A DNA stretch of 64,000 nt from Raphanus sativus (Eukaryota > Streptophyta > Magnoliopsida > Brassicales > Brassicaceae): the NCBI RefSeq assembly GCF_000801105.2, contig NC_079518.1:22362800-22426799 (forward strand). Direction: 5' to 3'. Made by a program: the position numbers and the translations under genes. The notes beneath the pieces were generated by a model. That model ran no database searches. It saw only the letters and a program-made list of their open reading frames with translations, and was not told the origin of the DNA. Of the stretch, positions 45,633 to 57,179 are shown in pieces; position 1 is the stretch's first letter; every line of letters begins with the position of its first letter.

Positions 45633-45677
45633 GAGTGTAAGAACAAGTATGACAAAAAAAAAGAGTGTAAGAATAAG
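45633..45677 (+). mobile_element. Micro-insertion: tatgac-(A)9 with 15-nt target duplication
   Basis: gagtgtaagaacaag (45633-45647) and gagtgtaagaataag (45663-45677) differ at one base. The insert is tatgac plus nine A, about 330 bp upstream of the CYCA3;4 ATG. Confidence 0.75.
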
Positions 45678-45783
45678 AACATATAATAATATTTAGACAT
45701 AATAAATAGATAGTGAAGATTGTTATTAATAAAAAATTGGCAATTTGTGTAAAAAGATTAGAAGGGTACAAAAGGAGTAAACA

Positions 45784-45793
45784 GCCGCCAAAT
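45784..45793 (+). promoter_or_regulatory. E2F-like site upstream of CYCA3;4
   Basis: gccgccaaat, reverse complement atttggcggc, contains TTTGGCGG. It lies 217 bp before the ATG, close to the spacing of the site upstream of the other cyclin. Confidence 0.5.
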
Positions 45794-45927
45794 AAATGGG
45801 GGATAAAATGTAAAAAGCCCCAAATTTTGGATGGTCAAAAAATCCCTAAAAGTTTCGAAAGCATTTACAGACAGAGAAGCGCCATTGACCTAAAAAAACA
45901 TACCCAAAAACCCACAAAACAAAAAAA

Positions 45928-45999
45928 ATGGCGCTCCTTTTGCACTTTCCATCTTTTATACATTTCTATATTCAATCCAATCTCTCTCTTACCCACTGA
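45928..45999 (+). CDS. Upstream ORF in the CYCA3;4 leader (23 codons)
   Basis: Begins MALLLHFPSF and ends with TGA ten bases before the main ATG. The start context aaaatggcgct is shared with the other cyclin's uORF. Confidence 0.35.
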   Translation: MALLLHFPSFIHFYIQSNLSLTH

Positions 46000-46009
46000 G
46001 AAAACCCCC

Positions 46010-47612
46010 ATGGCGGAGAATCAGAACTCCACGAGGATGACCAGGGCGGCGGCGAAACGAAAGGCCTCCGCGACGGACGAAAACCCAGTTAGCAAGAAGA
46101 GAGTTGTTCTCGGAGAGCTTCCCAATATCTCCAATGTCGCTGCTCCACTCATACCCATCCAAGAAAGAGAGACCCAGAAGCTCAAATCAACTCTCATCGC
46201 CTCCAAGAAGAAGACTAAGAATGCCCCGACCCGAGATTTCGAATCCGGATCTAGCGATCCTCAGATGTGTGGTCCTTACGTCGCTGACATCTGTGCCTAT
46301 CTCCGCGAAATGGAGGTAAAACAATCAACATTTGGTTACTGTTTGTTATGTAATGCTGAAAGATTAATGCTTTTGTTTCAGGGGAAGTTAAAGCAAAGAC
46401 CTTTACATGACTACATTGAGAAGGTTCAGAGTGATTTGACTCCTAACATGAGAGGGGTTTTGATGGACTGGTTAGTGGAGGTTGCTGAGGAGTACAAACT
46501 TGTCTCCGACACGCTTTATCTCACTGTCTCTTATGTTGATCGGTTCTTGTCTGTAAAGACTATTAACAGGCAGAGGCTTCAGCTTGTTGGTGTTTCTGCA
46601 ATGCTTATTGCGTCGTAAGCATCTTTATTCCTCTCTTGTTTTGCTTGTCATTGTAGCGTGAAGCTTCTTATATGGTTCTTTTGTAAAAAAGTAGGAAATA
46701 CGAAGAGATAAGTCCTCCTAAAGTGGAAGATTTTGTGTACATTACTGATAATACGTTTACGAGACAAGATGTGGTGTCCATGGAAGCAGATATACTTCTT
46801 GCTCTTCAGTTTGAGTTAGGATGTCCAACCATCAAAACATTCTTAAGGTTAGATTGTGATGAAACGGTTCGGTCTTTGTTCTTAAAGATTGTTGCTTGTC
46901 CACGTTTTGATTGTTTTACCCTTTTCTATGTTGGGTTTGCGCAGACGGTTCACAAGGGTCGCTCAAGAGGATTTCAGTGTAAGCTCAAACCCACGATGAC
47001 ATTTGCAACTTGCAAAGTATCAATTGTTAACTCTTGGGTGTTTTTTTCACGTCCTCTTTGCAGGAGTCACGGTTGCAAATAGAGTTCCTCTGTTGCTATC
47101 TCTCAGAATTGAGTCTGTTGGATTATAGCTGTGTGAAGTTTCTGCCGTCTCTTTTGGCTGCTTCTGCTGTCTTTCTTGCCCGATTCATCATCCGTCCAAA
47201 ACAACATCCTTGGGTACGCAACTATGACTGTTTCTTTTGCAGAAAGTTGTGGGTTATTCTTATCTAAATCTCTTTTGGTAATGTATAATAACAGAACCAA
47301 ATGTTAGAAGAATACACAAAATACAAAGCGTCTGATCTAAAAGAACCTGTGGGAATCATACATGACTTGTATCTAAGCAGAAAGGGAAACAGTCTAGAAG
47401 CTGTTAGAAACAAATACAAGCAGCATAAGGTAAAAACTTTAACGTTACAATGATATAACATTGACGTAAATAATATGTTACAACAAACATTTCTAGATGG
47501 CTAATATCTGATTCTCTTGGTACTACAGTTCAAGTGCGTTGCGACCATGCCTGTTTCACCTGAGCTACCTCTTGCTTTCTTTGAAGATGTTATAATCAGA
47601 GAAAAGGCTTAA
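46010..47612 (+). CDS. CYCA3;4: Cyclin A3;4, seven exons
   Basis: Exons: 46010-46315, 46382-46614, 46695-46847, 46945-46978, 47064-47213, 47295-47429, 47529-47612, with gt..ag introns. Exons 2-6 have exactly the lengths of those in the neighbouring cyclin, proof of tandem duplication. The 364-residue protein starts MAENQN, has [10 protein letters not shown], the destruction box RVVLGELPN at 31-39, the signature [19 protein letters not shown] from about 125, and ends [18 protein letters not shown], as remembered for Arabidopsis CYCA3;4. It partners CDKA in S-phase entry and formative divisions and is an APC/C substrate. The frame extends 99 codons upstream of this ATG without a stop, but that stretch has no cyclin homology and no in-frame ATG. 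Confidence 0.93.
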
Positions 47613-48002
47613 AGAAACTTGAAGCTTTATGTGTTTGTATATGTCGTTAGAGTTTGCAGTTTAGTATCAGAAGATTTTTTGTAACAAAAGAAATTTTCAT
47701 TTTGCTTGGCCATTCATTTCAGTGGCTATGAGCTTTGATTGATTTGTTTTCTGCTTTTTGGTGATGTTATCAATTGCAAAAGCCTCTTTAGATCATATTG
47801 GAGCATCACTTTACTTGCCCATCCTCTTAAAAACAAAAAGGTACAACAAAAATATTGGTTGTGTTGTCACATTCTCAAAAGCTATGCTAAATAAATCTTT
47901 ACCCACACTTTGGCATATCGGTATGTATAGAGAGGATGTAGTTTGTTTACCGTATCTTCAAAATGTATCAAATGGCCCAGAGAGCAGTTATTTCTTGTGC
48001 AG
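47613..48002. other. Convergent 3' region between CYCA3;4 and NRAMP2
   Basis: 3' UTRs of both genes must lie here. No other gene is supported. Confidence 0.6.
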
Positions 48003-50097
48003 CTAGCTATTTGAGGCTGTCACTCTTTTGGGAAGTTCTATGGAGGAGGAAGAAGACCAAGGAGAAGGAAAAAAGTTGCTGTGTGAAATGAGGTAGACTA
48101 TGAACGCAACATAAGCAGTTGTCCAGACGCAGACCGTAACTCCAAACATAAACCCGTTCACTTCTGATACAAAGAAATCCAACAGAAGATACCCATTGAT
48201 GATCATTACAAGTGCAGCCACTGTCCATGCTATTCTCTGCAAGATAAATCAATAAAATCAAATCAACTCATAATCTCTAGCTTCATGGCACAATGAAAGA
48301 GCTATTGTAACCTATTAAGACTCATACTAAGTGAATACTCTGAGCCTTTATAGTAAAAGAAGGTGAAATTAACCTGGAGAATAGGGCCAATCTTGAAGTC
48401 TCCCATAACTTCTTCTTTGGATACCAACGTTAAAAGAGGGAGAAGAGCAAAAGGGATCTGTACAGACTGAAGCACATTGAGCCATTCATTCAAAACATCC
48501 AAGGAAGCTTCAGAAGTGTTGAACACGATTGCGACAATCATGGTCGGCACAATAGCACAGCTTCTTGTTATTACTGCCCTCATCCATTTCTTAAGCCTGA
48601 GGTTCAGAAACCCTCCCATTATAAACTGTCCAGCATATGTACCAGTTATCGTACTGCTTTGTCCTGCTGCTAACAACCCGATCCCCCAGATATAAAGAAT
48701 CGGGAGAAGCCCACCTCCAAACTTCTCTTGAAGATACTGACCAGCGTTAACTAAGCCAATGTTATTAGCTTTCTCAGTTCCGTAAAACCCTTTTGCAAAG
48801 ACGGTAGTCACAAACAAGTTAATCATGAAAGAGATGAATAGTGCGACGGAAGACTCGATCAGATAGTAGTTCAGCGCCTCTTGAACCCTTGATTTCCTCT
48901 TTGGGTCGATTTTCCTCGACTGTACAAGAGCCGAATGCAAAAAGACATTGTGAGGCATTATGACACAGCCAACAACACCTACTGCTTGCCTAATTGTCTT
49001 TGAGCTAAGTCTCGGAAGTAAAATACCTACAAAAGATCTCATCTTCTTTAGCAATCAAAAGCCAAAAAAAAAATCAGAGAGAAGGAAGTAAAATGATCTT
49101 CCTTACCTATCATAAGTTCTTTTCCACTTGGCTTGGTTTCACCAAACATCCAAGCGAAAGACAAACCCATAGTTGCAATCAAAACTGCAAACATAGCTTC
49201 TAACTTCCTCACTCCATAATTCTCTAGAAACAAAAATAAAAAACTGTTTCCATACAATTCATTAGCCCCAAGTCTTCAAGATAAACAAAACCAATAGTTC
49301 TTGATTTCAAATTGAATCATACTCCCTCCGTTTCATTTTACTTGTCGTTCTAGACTTCTACACACAGATTTTGCATTGAAATCATAAAACCACACTTATT
49401 TCGAAACAAAAATTTTGCTCTAAAACAACATCTAATTAGAAACTGGAGGGAGTAGTTTTTTATTTTTATTAATTTGTGAGTTTCAGCTACAGTTTCCAGA
49501 TCATTTTCACTTTTCAAAGACTCACCAATCCGACGCCGTAATGACAACACCGGCCCAGAGAGGCAAGACGCCACGGCTAAGAATCTGAATCGCAATAGCA
49601 CTGCCGATAACCTCCTGAATATCAGCTCCGATCAGAGCGATCTCCGCCATAGACCAAAGCACATACCTAGCCCAGTTCGGATACTCGTCGCGGCAGAGCT
49701 CAGCCAGATGCCGACCTGTGGCGACACCGACTCTAGCGGAGAGCATCTGGATCAACAACCCCATGGCGGTGGCCCACATCAAGAGCCAAAGCAGAGAGTA
49801 GCCAGCGATGGCACCGGCTTGCAGATCTCCTTCTAGGTTACCTGGATCTAAGAACGCTATGCTCATCAGGAAACCTGGACCTGTGAACAACCATAGTTTC
49901 CGCCACGAGAACGGAGGTGGTGCCGCTGCGGCGGCGGCGGGATCGTCGTCGTCGGGGGATTCGGAATCGACGATCACGATCTTATCTCTAGATTCGTAGG
50001 CGGCCTCGGATTCGTATTCGGATTCTTCGTCGGAGGGAGGGAGAAGACGGTCGGCTTCCTCCAGTTTCTTCTCCTCGACCTTGACGTCATTTTCCAT
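48003..50097 (-). CDS. NRAMP2: NRAMP metal transporter 2
   Basis: Four exons (minus): 50097-49526, 49243-49107, 49026-48374, 48236-48003; gt..ag introns, frame closed, 531 residues (Arabidopsis NRAMP2 is about 530). The acidic N-terminus has a dileucine sorting signal, EEADRLL (13-19). The NRAMP fold shows the metal-site motif DPGN (84-87) in the first membrane helix and MPH (260-262) in the sixth, followed by many hydrophobic helices. Members import Mn2+ and Fe2+ with H+; NRAMP2 acts at the trans-Golgi network and controls Mn supply to chloroplasts and vacuole. A poly-Ala/Asp run ([14 protein letters not shown]) marks the variable N-terminus. It converges with CYCA3;4, as in Arabidopsis. A Stowaway MITE sits in intron 1. 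Confidence 0.95.
49322..49452. mobile_element. Stowaway-type MITE in NRAMP2 intron 1
   Basis: The 131-bp element begins ctccctccgtttc and ends gaaactggagggag, the classic Stowaway terminus, flanked by TA on both sides (49320-49321 and 49453-49454). Confidence 0.88.
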
Positions 50098-50927
50098 TGC
50101 GGAGGGGAATATTCCGTGAGGTTAGGATCGGAATATTTTTCCCGGCGTTGATAGTGTAGAGGTGACGTTGGGAGGGGAGGGATAAAACAAAGAGGTTGTG
50201 CAGCGAGCACTGAGGCATGCTTTACTTTTCATTTGGTTAGTGTCACACTTTTAATTTTTTTTTAAAAAGCATTTCTTTTTCTTCCTAATCTTTTCCTGTT
50301 TTTCCATACCAAACTGTATTGTTAGCGAACTGATTCATTAGGTGGATGACTATGAAATGGAACTTAAATTATGTCCTAGTCATCTGTTTATTTACATTTC
50401 GCCAAATTACATTTAGAGTTAAATCTATGAATAATAATCAATAAACCATTAAAAAGGATAAATAATTTGGTTTAGTTTCAGTTCACACAATTGAAGTTAT
50501 AATAAAAGTAAATAAAACTTCTGTTTATACTTTTATTTTGTTCCAATAATTTTGCTATTTCATGATACTTTCTACCTTTTAGTTCAGTAATTTTTATGTT
50601 TTATGTTTTACTATTTAGTTGAGAAATTGAGACACTAGTTAAACCATGTTTTGTTCAATTCTTAACACTTAGACCAAAAAAATGTTTTATTCAATTTCAA
50701 GTTGCGCTTGACATCTACGTATTTACATGATTTTCCAATAGTGCAATTTTTTTTCTGGGACAAATCCAATAGTGCAAATTTCCAACTTAGTATTTTACAA
50801 GGCAATTAGCCTAGCCAATTGCTATATTTTCTTTTGTAACTTAGGCTTTCATATATTAAAACAAAAAGAAGAAAAATGTTTATAAGCCTAAAGGCTTTTA
50901 GTTACCAGGATAAACCTATAATAATAA
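50098..50927. other. NRAMP2 promoter side and AT-rich spacer
   Basis: The first about 110 bp are the NRAMP2 leader. No other gene is seen. Confidence 0.5.
50734..50777 (-). mobile_element. Micro-insertion: tttgtcccag-(A)8 with 13-nt target duplication
   Basis: tccaatagtgcaa at 50734-50746 and 50765-50777 flanks an 18-bp insert, poly(A) on the minus strand. Confidence 0.75.
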
Positions 50928-53285
50928 TTAGGACCGACCCGCCTTACGGGCGGAATGTGAATTATAAAATAATTTTCACAGATAGTCTATATGTATAATA
51001 TACATTTTTTGGTTTAATATTGTTGTAGTTATGTTGTATTTTGATTGGTATTTGGTTGGTAAACGAAATATATATAATATATATATATACTTTTTTTTTC
51101 AGAAAAGTAAAGCAAAAATAATACTATTTGCTATCGATATTTATATGCAATATAATCCATAAACATTTGAACCTTAAAATAATAATATTTCTTGCGCAGA
51201 TGCTGTGTATTGATATAAAATAATCACTGAGTACTTTTTTAATATGCAGAGCTTTTATTGTAAGATAGTAATTTCAGAAACGGATTTTTGAAATAGACAT
51301 AATGTCAAGGTGCTGGATCTTTTCAGTCTTTAGTAATAGACTTAATGTAACATGAGCTAAGTTGGTAATTATGTGGAAGATAAAATAGGGTTTGTTAATT
51401 ATGCGATTAACAATTTTGTATAATTGGTAATTATGTGGGTAAAAAAAATGGCGTTTGTTCTTGTGAAAGTAGATATCCAATAATTTAGTTCATAACATTA
51501 TTTGAATCATTATTATTAATAAAGATGTTTCATTTTAACTAACATTAATATAAACATTTTAATCAGTAAAATGAATCATATATGTTATCTCTGTTGCCAC
51601 ACTTAGTGATAAAAAGTTTTCATTTTGATTAACATTATTATAAACATTGTAATCAGTAAAAAAACAACATATGCTGTATTTGTTTACGTAGTCAACACGC
51701 TTAAATATTTATAAAATTTAAGGGTTCCACCTCTGTTATACATGGAAAAATGTTGATGGGTTCTTAAATTATTTAAAAATTTAAAAAATCAAAAGATAAA
51801 CAATTGTGTTAGAAATATTTGTTGCAGAGTATATACGCTGAAATTCATTTCTGCATAGCTGAACTAACATGATTTAATGAATATAGTAGAACAAAAAAAA
51901 AAGACAAAATAAAATATAAATCCTTAAACCCAAATCTTTAAACTTCAATTACCCATAAAAATTGAGATTGTCCAAAAAAGAAAAAAAAAACAAATAAGCG
52001 AAAGTAAACAAACATTCATAAGCATTATCAAAACCGAGTCCAATCACGAACTAATTGTTGATATATATCAACCAACACGCGCCTTCCTCACCACCTTCGA
52101 CGATGTTACGTCCGTTTTTGTGCGCACCATTCCAACTGTACCCATATCAGCATCCGACGATGGGATACTGATGCCTCCTCCAGTTCCAAACTCATCAGGC
52201 GTTACCTCCCTGATCCATTCATGTTGTTATACGCACGTTTAAATAAACAGAAAAACCATAGTGATCCATATAATACACATAATACTTACATCGTTGTCCA
52301 TGTTGCCTACTGGCACACGACCAAGCTCATCAATATGGTGAATGTCTTATGATACTCGGTGAAGTTATATGCAGTGACCCTCACATGGAAAGTGTATGCC
52401 ATACCAGTTTGGAATTTATCACTAATAATAAAATATCAGGATCTAATTCACCGGAACAACACAATACCAGTTCTAATAATCATGATACAGTTTGCCGACA
52501 GCAATAAATTAGACAAAGTAAGTTTTTGTTTTTAAATAAAAACATAAAAAAAATTATCAGTATCTGGCTCTGCTAATCAGAAAGTCAAACTCATTACAAA
52601 ATAACAGTATCTGGTTAAACGAACACAATACCAGTGATAATAATCACGATACAGTTCGCCGACAACAACAAATCAGACCAAATAAGTTTATTTTTTTTAA
52701 AAGAACACAAACCAAAAACAAAAAAATTATAAACATTATAACACAGAAACAACAACAGTACGATGGTAAATACAAAATCAGAACAATAAATATCTATAAG
52801 AAAACTGAAAAATTCACTCACGTTAGCCATCAAGAAAGGTGAGTGTTAAGAGATGATTATGAGTGAGATGTGTAGCACAAAGATGTGAAATTCAACACTC
52901 GCAGAAGAGATGTACTAACCTATTTATACAGGATTTCACCGACGGAACAACGCAATTGAATAGGATTAAAGACACATGATTAAAGACGTCACGACCACAA
53001 CGGATTCAGTTACGGAAACTGGAACGCCTCCGTCGTTGGAAAAACGAAGAACGTAAACGACACGGATTAGGGCTTGCGTTGAGTTTAATTGTTTTTGGGC
53101 CGCACAGCAAAGACATGCAATACAGAGCGTGAGACGAAGCCCAAAGAGGCCCAGACGGAAGCTGAATGTGGAGACGCAGCGTTTCATTAATTGGACACGT
53201 GTCGAGCGCTGGACGACCGAATTGTTGCGCTGGCGGCTGACGTGGCACGCCCAGGAGAGAATAAACTGTCTTTTATATAGATAGA
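50928..53285 (-). mobile_element. Non-autonomous Helitron with RPA/OB-fold-like fragment
   Basis: On the minus strand it starts TCTATCTATATAAAAG at 53285 after an A. It ends with hairpin ccgcccgtaaggcggg (about 50939-50954), then tcggtc and CTAA at 50928, before a T. This is the A|T target and TC...CTRR layout of Helitrons. Length 2.36 kb. No Rep/helicase. Around 52390-52080 (minus) are exon-like pieces: MAYTFHVRVTAYNFTEYHKT, ELGRVPVGNMDND and DEFGTGGGISIPSSDADMG. They look like parts of the RPA70/DUF223 OB-fold proteins common in plants, interrupted and probably non-functional. Helitrons either carry RPA-like genes or capture fragments; which applies here is not decidable. Confidence 0.82.
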
Positions 53286-54460
53286 TTTATAGTGTAAGAA
53301 CCCAAAACCCATGACTGATAGTGAAAGAACCCAAGCCCAGCAACAAAAAGAGAGGTTAGAGATGTCAAATAGGTTTACGCGTTCTGTTTCGTACTACAGC
53401 GGGTTAGTCATTGAGCGGGTCACAGCGAAATCTGTTCTACGCGAGCTGCGGTCCTTCAACTTCCTTCATGAATGTTGAACTAGAGAGTTGTGTAAAGGAG
53501 TCGAAGAGAGCTCATCAACATCGATCACAACAACATCCCAATGACCACTCCTCGATTTAATGGTTTTGAAGTAAGTGAGAACCATTTGGACAGTGAAGTT
53601 AAACTCTCTCAAGTATACTTTTTGTTTGATTCTTTGTAAAGCAGCGTCTCTGCATAGCAACGATAATTTAATACTAATGGTTTTTTTCTCTTTCAACCAA
53701 GCTGTTGAGCTTAGAGTGTAGAGATAAAATTATGTAGTAATTCAAACTCTCAATTCAAGCCGTTTAAAGAATAAACAGTAACTCTTCAACAAATAGTAGC
53801 TTTTCAACATCACTGTAACCATTTTTTTTTTTTTAAAAACACCACTTGACAGTACTGAAAACAAAACCCATCAACTTAAATAAGAAAATCCCATATAATA
53901 ATAAAGCAATTCATAGTATTGAAAACAAAATCAAGTAGAAATGGAGATTTAGGGTTGCAGGTCTTCAAAATCCCGCATGTTAACATGTGGTCCGTCCCGC
54001 ATTCGGCCAGCCCCGCATTCAACCGTCCTGTTTTGAATCCATTCCGCGAAGCCTACAATTTTACGGATTTATCAAGTGGAGGCCCAATCCCACTCCGCAG
54101 CAAATTTTTACGGGTTAGACCCGCGGTCCAGATTTTTCATTGCCATTTTTAGGAGATGTAGTATGTCGATACACTCTAGGGGCTTTTTTGATTTTTCCAT
54201 TTTGAAGTCATAAATCTGTAAAAGCCTATTTACGTATTATAAGAGCTCATCTACGTCTTCTCTTCAAAGAGAAACCAAAAAAAATAAAAAGCCTATTTGC
54301 ATTTTATTTAGATTTATATAAGCCCATTTACGTCGTCTAATAAGAGCCCATCTACATCTCTTGAAAGAGAAACCAAACCATCCAAACGAAAAAGCTGTTC
54401 CTCTTCACTGCGTCTTTCTCTGTACAAACTCTCTCTCTCTCTCGACGAACAAAGAAGAAG
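53286..54460. other. Spacer and PAF2 promoter
   Basis: Repeat-like GC-rich patches (53360-53460 and 53980-54150, with gggtta/cccgc phrases) flank an AT-rich part. Before PAF2, a phrase of about 60 bp (tttacgt..., agagctcatctacgt..., agagaaacca) is directly repeated at 54225-54280 and 54310-54375. A site II-like ggccca is at 54084-54089. Confidence 0.45.
53466..53696 (-). pseudogene. Possible HAD-type acid phosphatase fragment
   Basis: The frame reads CRDAALQRIKQKVYLREFN then TVQMVLTYFKTIKS...WDVVVIDVDEL. VVIDVDE resembles the first motif of plant HAD subfamily IIIB acid phosphatases, and the preceding segment fits their N-terminal part. Only this piece is present, between two repeat-like GC-rich patches. 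It may be captured by a mobile element. The identification is tentative. Confidence 0.35.
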
Positions 54461-54473
54461 AAGCGAAGCAAAG

Positions 54474-56016
54474 ATGTTCAGGAACCAGTACGACACAGAC
54501 GTAACAACATGGAGTCCCACTGGTCGTCTTTTCCAAGTAGAGTACGCCATGGAAGCCGTCAAGCAAGGCTCCGCCGCGATCGGACTCAGATCTCGCTCCC
54601 ATGTAGTCCTCGCCTCTGTCAATAAAGCCCAATCCGAGCTCTCTTCTCACCAGAGAAAGATCTTCAAAGTCGATGACCACATCGGTGTCGCCATCGCTGG
54701 TCTCACCGCCGATGGCCGTGTTCTGTCTCGTTACATGAGATCTGAATCCATCAATCACTCTTTCACCTACGAGTCTCCTCTCCCCGTTGGCCGTCTCGTG
54801 GTTCGTCTTGCTGATAAGGCCCAGGTCACTCCTCCTTTCCCTTCTTCAGTTACAAAGGCATAGCCTTTAGAGCAGTGTGACCATTAGCTTTTTAGTAAGA
54901 ACACTTTAATGTTCGAAACCTTAAAGGTCTTGGGTTCGAATACTGAATTGTACAGAAAAAAGGCATAGCCTTTGAACCGATGTGACCATAGTTTTGTGAT
55001 TAGAACACTTTAAAATTCCAAACCTTAAGGTCTTGGGTTCCAATATTGAATTGTACATACAAAAAGATATAGACTTTAGACCAATGTGAGCCATGTGACC
55101 CTAGCTTTGTGGTAGGAACTCTTTAACGTTCGAACCGTCAAGGTCATGGGTTCGAATATTGAATTTTACCTACAAAAAGATAGAGCCTTTAGCAAGAGAA
55201 TGCTGTAAAAGTTGTGTGTTTATTACTGTTTGGAGCATTTGTTATCATCAACACTTTGATTTAGAACCTTGTTTGTTTTTGTAAGCAAAAAATTTTGTGT
55301 TTGTTCACTTGTGGTGTGTAGTCACCATCTCTTGTTTTACAGTTGCAATAGAACTTTGTGGTATATGTTCACCTTGGCGTCTAATTTTAGTGTTCTTAAG
55401 TTTAATAATGTATTCACAGCTTCAACAGGTCTAGTTAGCTGCTATTCTGACAAGAACGCTTATATATATTTATCTTGTACTTTGAACAACTCATTTGTTG
55501 GTCTTGTGTTTACCCCTCTTCATACTCCTCCTTGAGCAGGTATGTACCCAACGGTCATGGAAACGACCTTATGGTGTGGGTTTGCTGGTTGGTGGACTGG
55601 ACGAGTCAGGAGCCCATCTCTACTACAACTGCCCCAGCGGAAACTACTTTGAATATCAAGCTTTCGCTATTGGTTCTCGTTCACAAGCTGCGAAAACTTA
55701 TCTGGAACGGAGATTCGAGAGCTTCAATGAGTCATCAAGAGAAGATTTGATAAAAGATGCTATTTTGGCCATAAGGGAAACTTTGCAAGGAGAGACACTC
55801 AAGAGCTCGCTCTGCACGGTTTCTGTTCTAGGAGTCGATGAACCGTTCCATTTCTTGGACCAGGAAAGCATACAGAAGGTGATTGATACGTTTGAGAAGG
55901 TTCCCGAGGAAGAGGAGGATGGTGGTGACGGTGAGGCCGAGGCTGAAGCTGCTTCTGCTGCACCTGCGGAACAAGGTGGTGCAGGTGATCAAGATGTTGC
56001 ACCAATGGAAATGTGA
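54474..56016 (+). CDS. PAF2: 20S proteasome subunit alpha type-1 (PAF2)
   Basis: Two exons: 54474-54824 and 55540-56016; the intron starts gtcact (a weak donor) and ends gagcag. The 275-residue product opens with the alpha-type signature [21 protein letters not shown] split by no intron, then [14 protein letters not shown], the central Ntn-hydrolase fold ([22 protein letters not shown]-like [23 protein letters not shown]) and an acidic Glu/Ala-rich tail ending DVAPMEM. Alpha subunits form the outer rings, gate substrate entry and lack the catalytic Thr. It lies between NRAMP2 and GAMMACA2 as At1g47250 (PAF2). The intron has taken up three tRNA-like repeat units. Confidence 0.95.
54855..55185 (+). 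repeat. Three tandem tRNA-like/SINE-head units in the PAF2 intron
   Basis: Units begin near 54855, 54960 and 55066, each about 105 bp. Each contains tagcttt...gtaggaac-like A-box sequence, ggtcttgggttcgaata (B box gggttcgaat) and gaattgtac. A partial fourth start (agatagagcctttag) follows. Units are diverged. Confidence 0.7.
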
Positions 56017-56975
56017 GCAAGTGAGGGTGTTAGAGTTTGATCTACAAATAACAAGGTGTTGGTTATAACTGTGTCGTCTTTAGCTCTTTGTGTCAAAGTT
56101 CCAAGCTGAGTTTAAAAGAGTCTATGTCCCAAGTACTTTGGCTTTTTACTCCCGTGAAATCTTTCTTTTTCTTTTTGTGGTTACAACTTTCAGTTGGTTA
56201 CTAAAAAATTGTAGTTTTATTTAGAGACGCTAGTTTTTACCTCAGCTGGCACAGCAAACCGAAACAGTTTTGGTTTGTTCAGAAGTTGTGTTGATACACT
56301 TTATTAGATTGTTGGTAAACTGTGGTCTGTGGATGGGACAAGGTGTCGTGCTCGTTTACCTGCCACTGACCAAATATTTGTCTCTGCTATTAGTCGAATA
56401 CTTGGTTTAAAATAGCAAACGTCGAGGCATGATGAAATTCTCGAGTTTCGCCAAATGACATGCGTATATAGAAAGTGTGTACAAAACATCTTATATTCCC
56501 ACTTCAAGTTCATTATCTTGCTAAAATATGTATGTTAAAACCAAAAAAAAAAAAAAAACAAATCAACTATATTTGAATACAAAATAGCAAAACACCAATG
56601 CAAAAATACACGACTAAATAGCAAAACACCAAGTCCTAATAGCAAAATAAGAACTCGAAGTATCAAAAACTAAACCAAAAAACAAGTCCTAAAAATTTAT
56701 AACTTTTCAGAACTATGATCTCCGTATTATATATTCCATCCTTGAATTGAAACCAAAGTCATTTGTTTCTAAATATTCTTTTATTTCATCATCACATCAT
56801 TCATTGTCAAAAAGCAAAACACCAAGTCCTAATAACAAAATAAGAACTCGAAGTATCAAAAACTAAACCAAAACACAAGTCCTAAAAATTTAAAACTTTT
56901 CAAAACTATGATCTCCGTATTATATAGTGTATGTTTCCATTCCTAAAAAAAAAAAATTAAAAATCACGTTTAAAA
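56017..56975. other. PAF2 3' region and spacer
   Basis: The first about 200 bp is the PAF2 3' UTR. Further on, a block around 56600-56740 (aacaccaagtcctaat; gaactcgaagtatcaaaaac; tatgatctccgtattatat) is repeated at 56818-56930. Confidence 0.6.
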
Positions 56976-57133
56976 AACCATCACATGGTGGCCCAGTGGT
57001 AAACGCCAAAGAGGAAGCGCCCTGGGTTCGACATGCGGTGGCCACCGGGGCTAGCGTTAAATCGCAAGAATACGTGGGTTGCCGTCGGCTTCGTGGGATT
57101 AGTCTGGGCGAAGCCTGGGACCCCCACGGTTAT

Positions 57134-57162
<29 letters not shown>
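56976..57162 (+). mobile_element. SINE (S1-like) with 17-nt target duplication
   Basis: aaaaatcacgtttaaaa flanks the element at 56959-56975 and 57163-57179. A box tggcccagtgg is at 56989-56999 and B box gggttcgacat at 57024-57034. The tail is about 33 A from 57135. The body of about 150 bp and design resemble the S1 SINE of Brassica. The undecayed A tail suggests a young insertion. Confidence 0.85.
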
Positions 57163-57170
<8 letters not shown>

Positions 57171-57179
57171 CGTTTAAAA

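Noticed and set aside
45713..46009. 99-codon N-terminal extension of CYCA3;4
   Set aside because: It has no in-frame ATG (it starts at GTG), no similarity to cyclins, and MAENQN at 46010 matches the remembered Arabidopsis start.
47758..48006. 82-codon ORF between CYCA3;4 and NRAMP2
   Set aside because: It lies in the convergent 3' UTR zone and has no recognisable motif.
48477..48695. Plus-strand ORF within NRAMP2
   Set aside because: It is a shadow of the NRAMP2 third exon.
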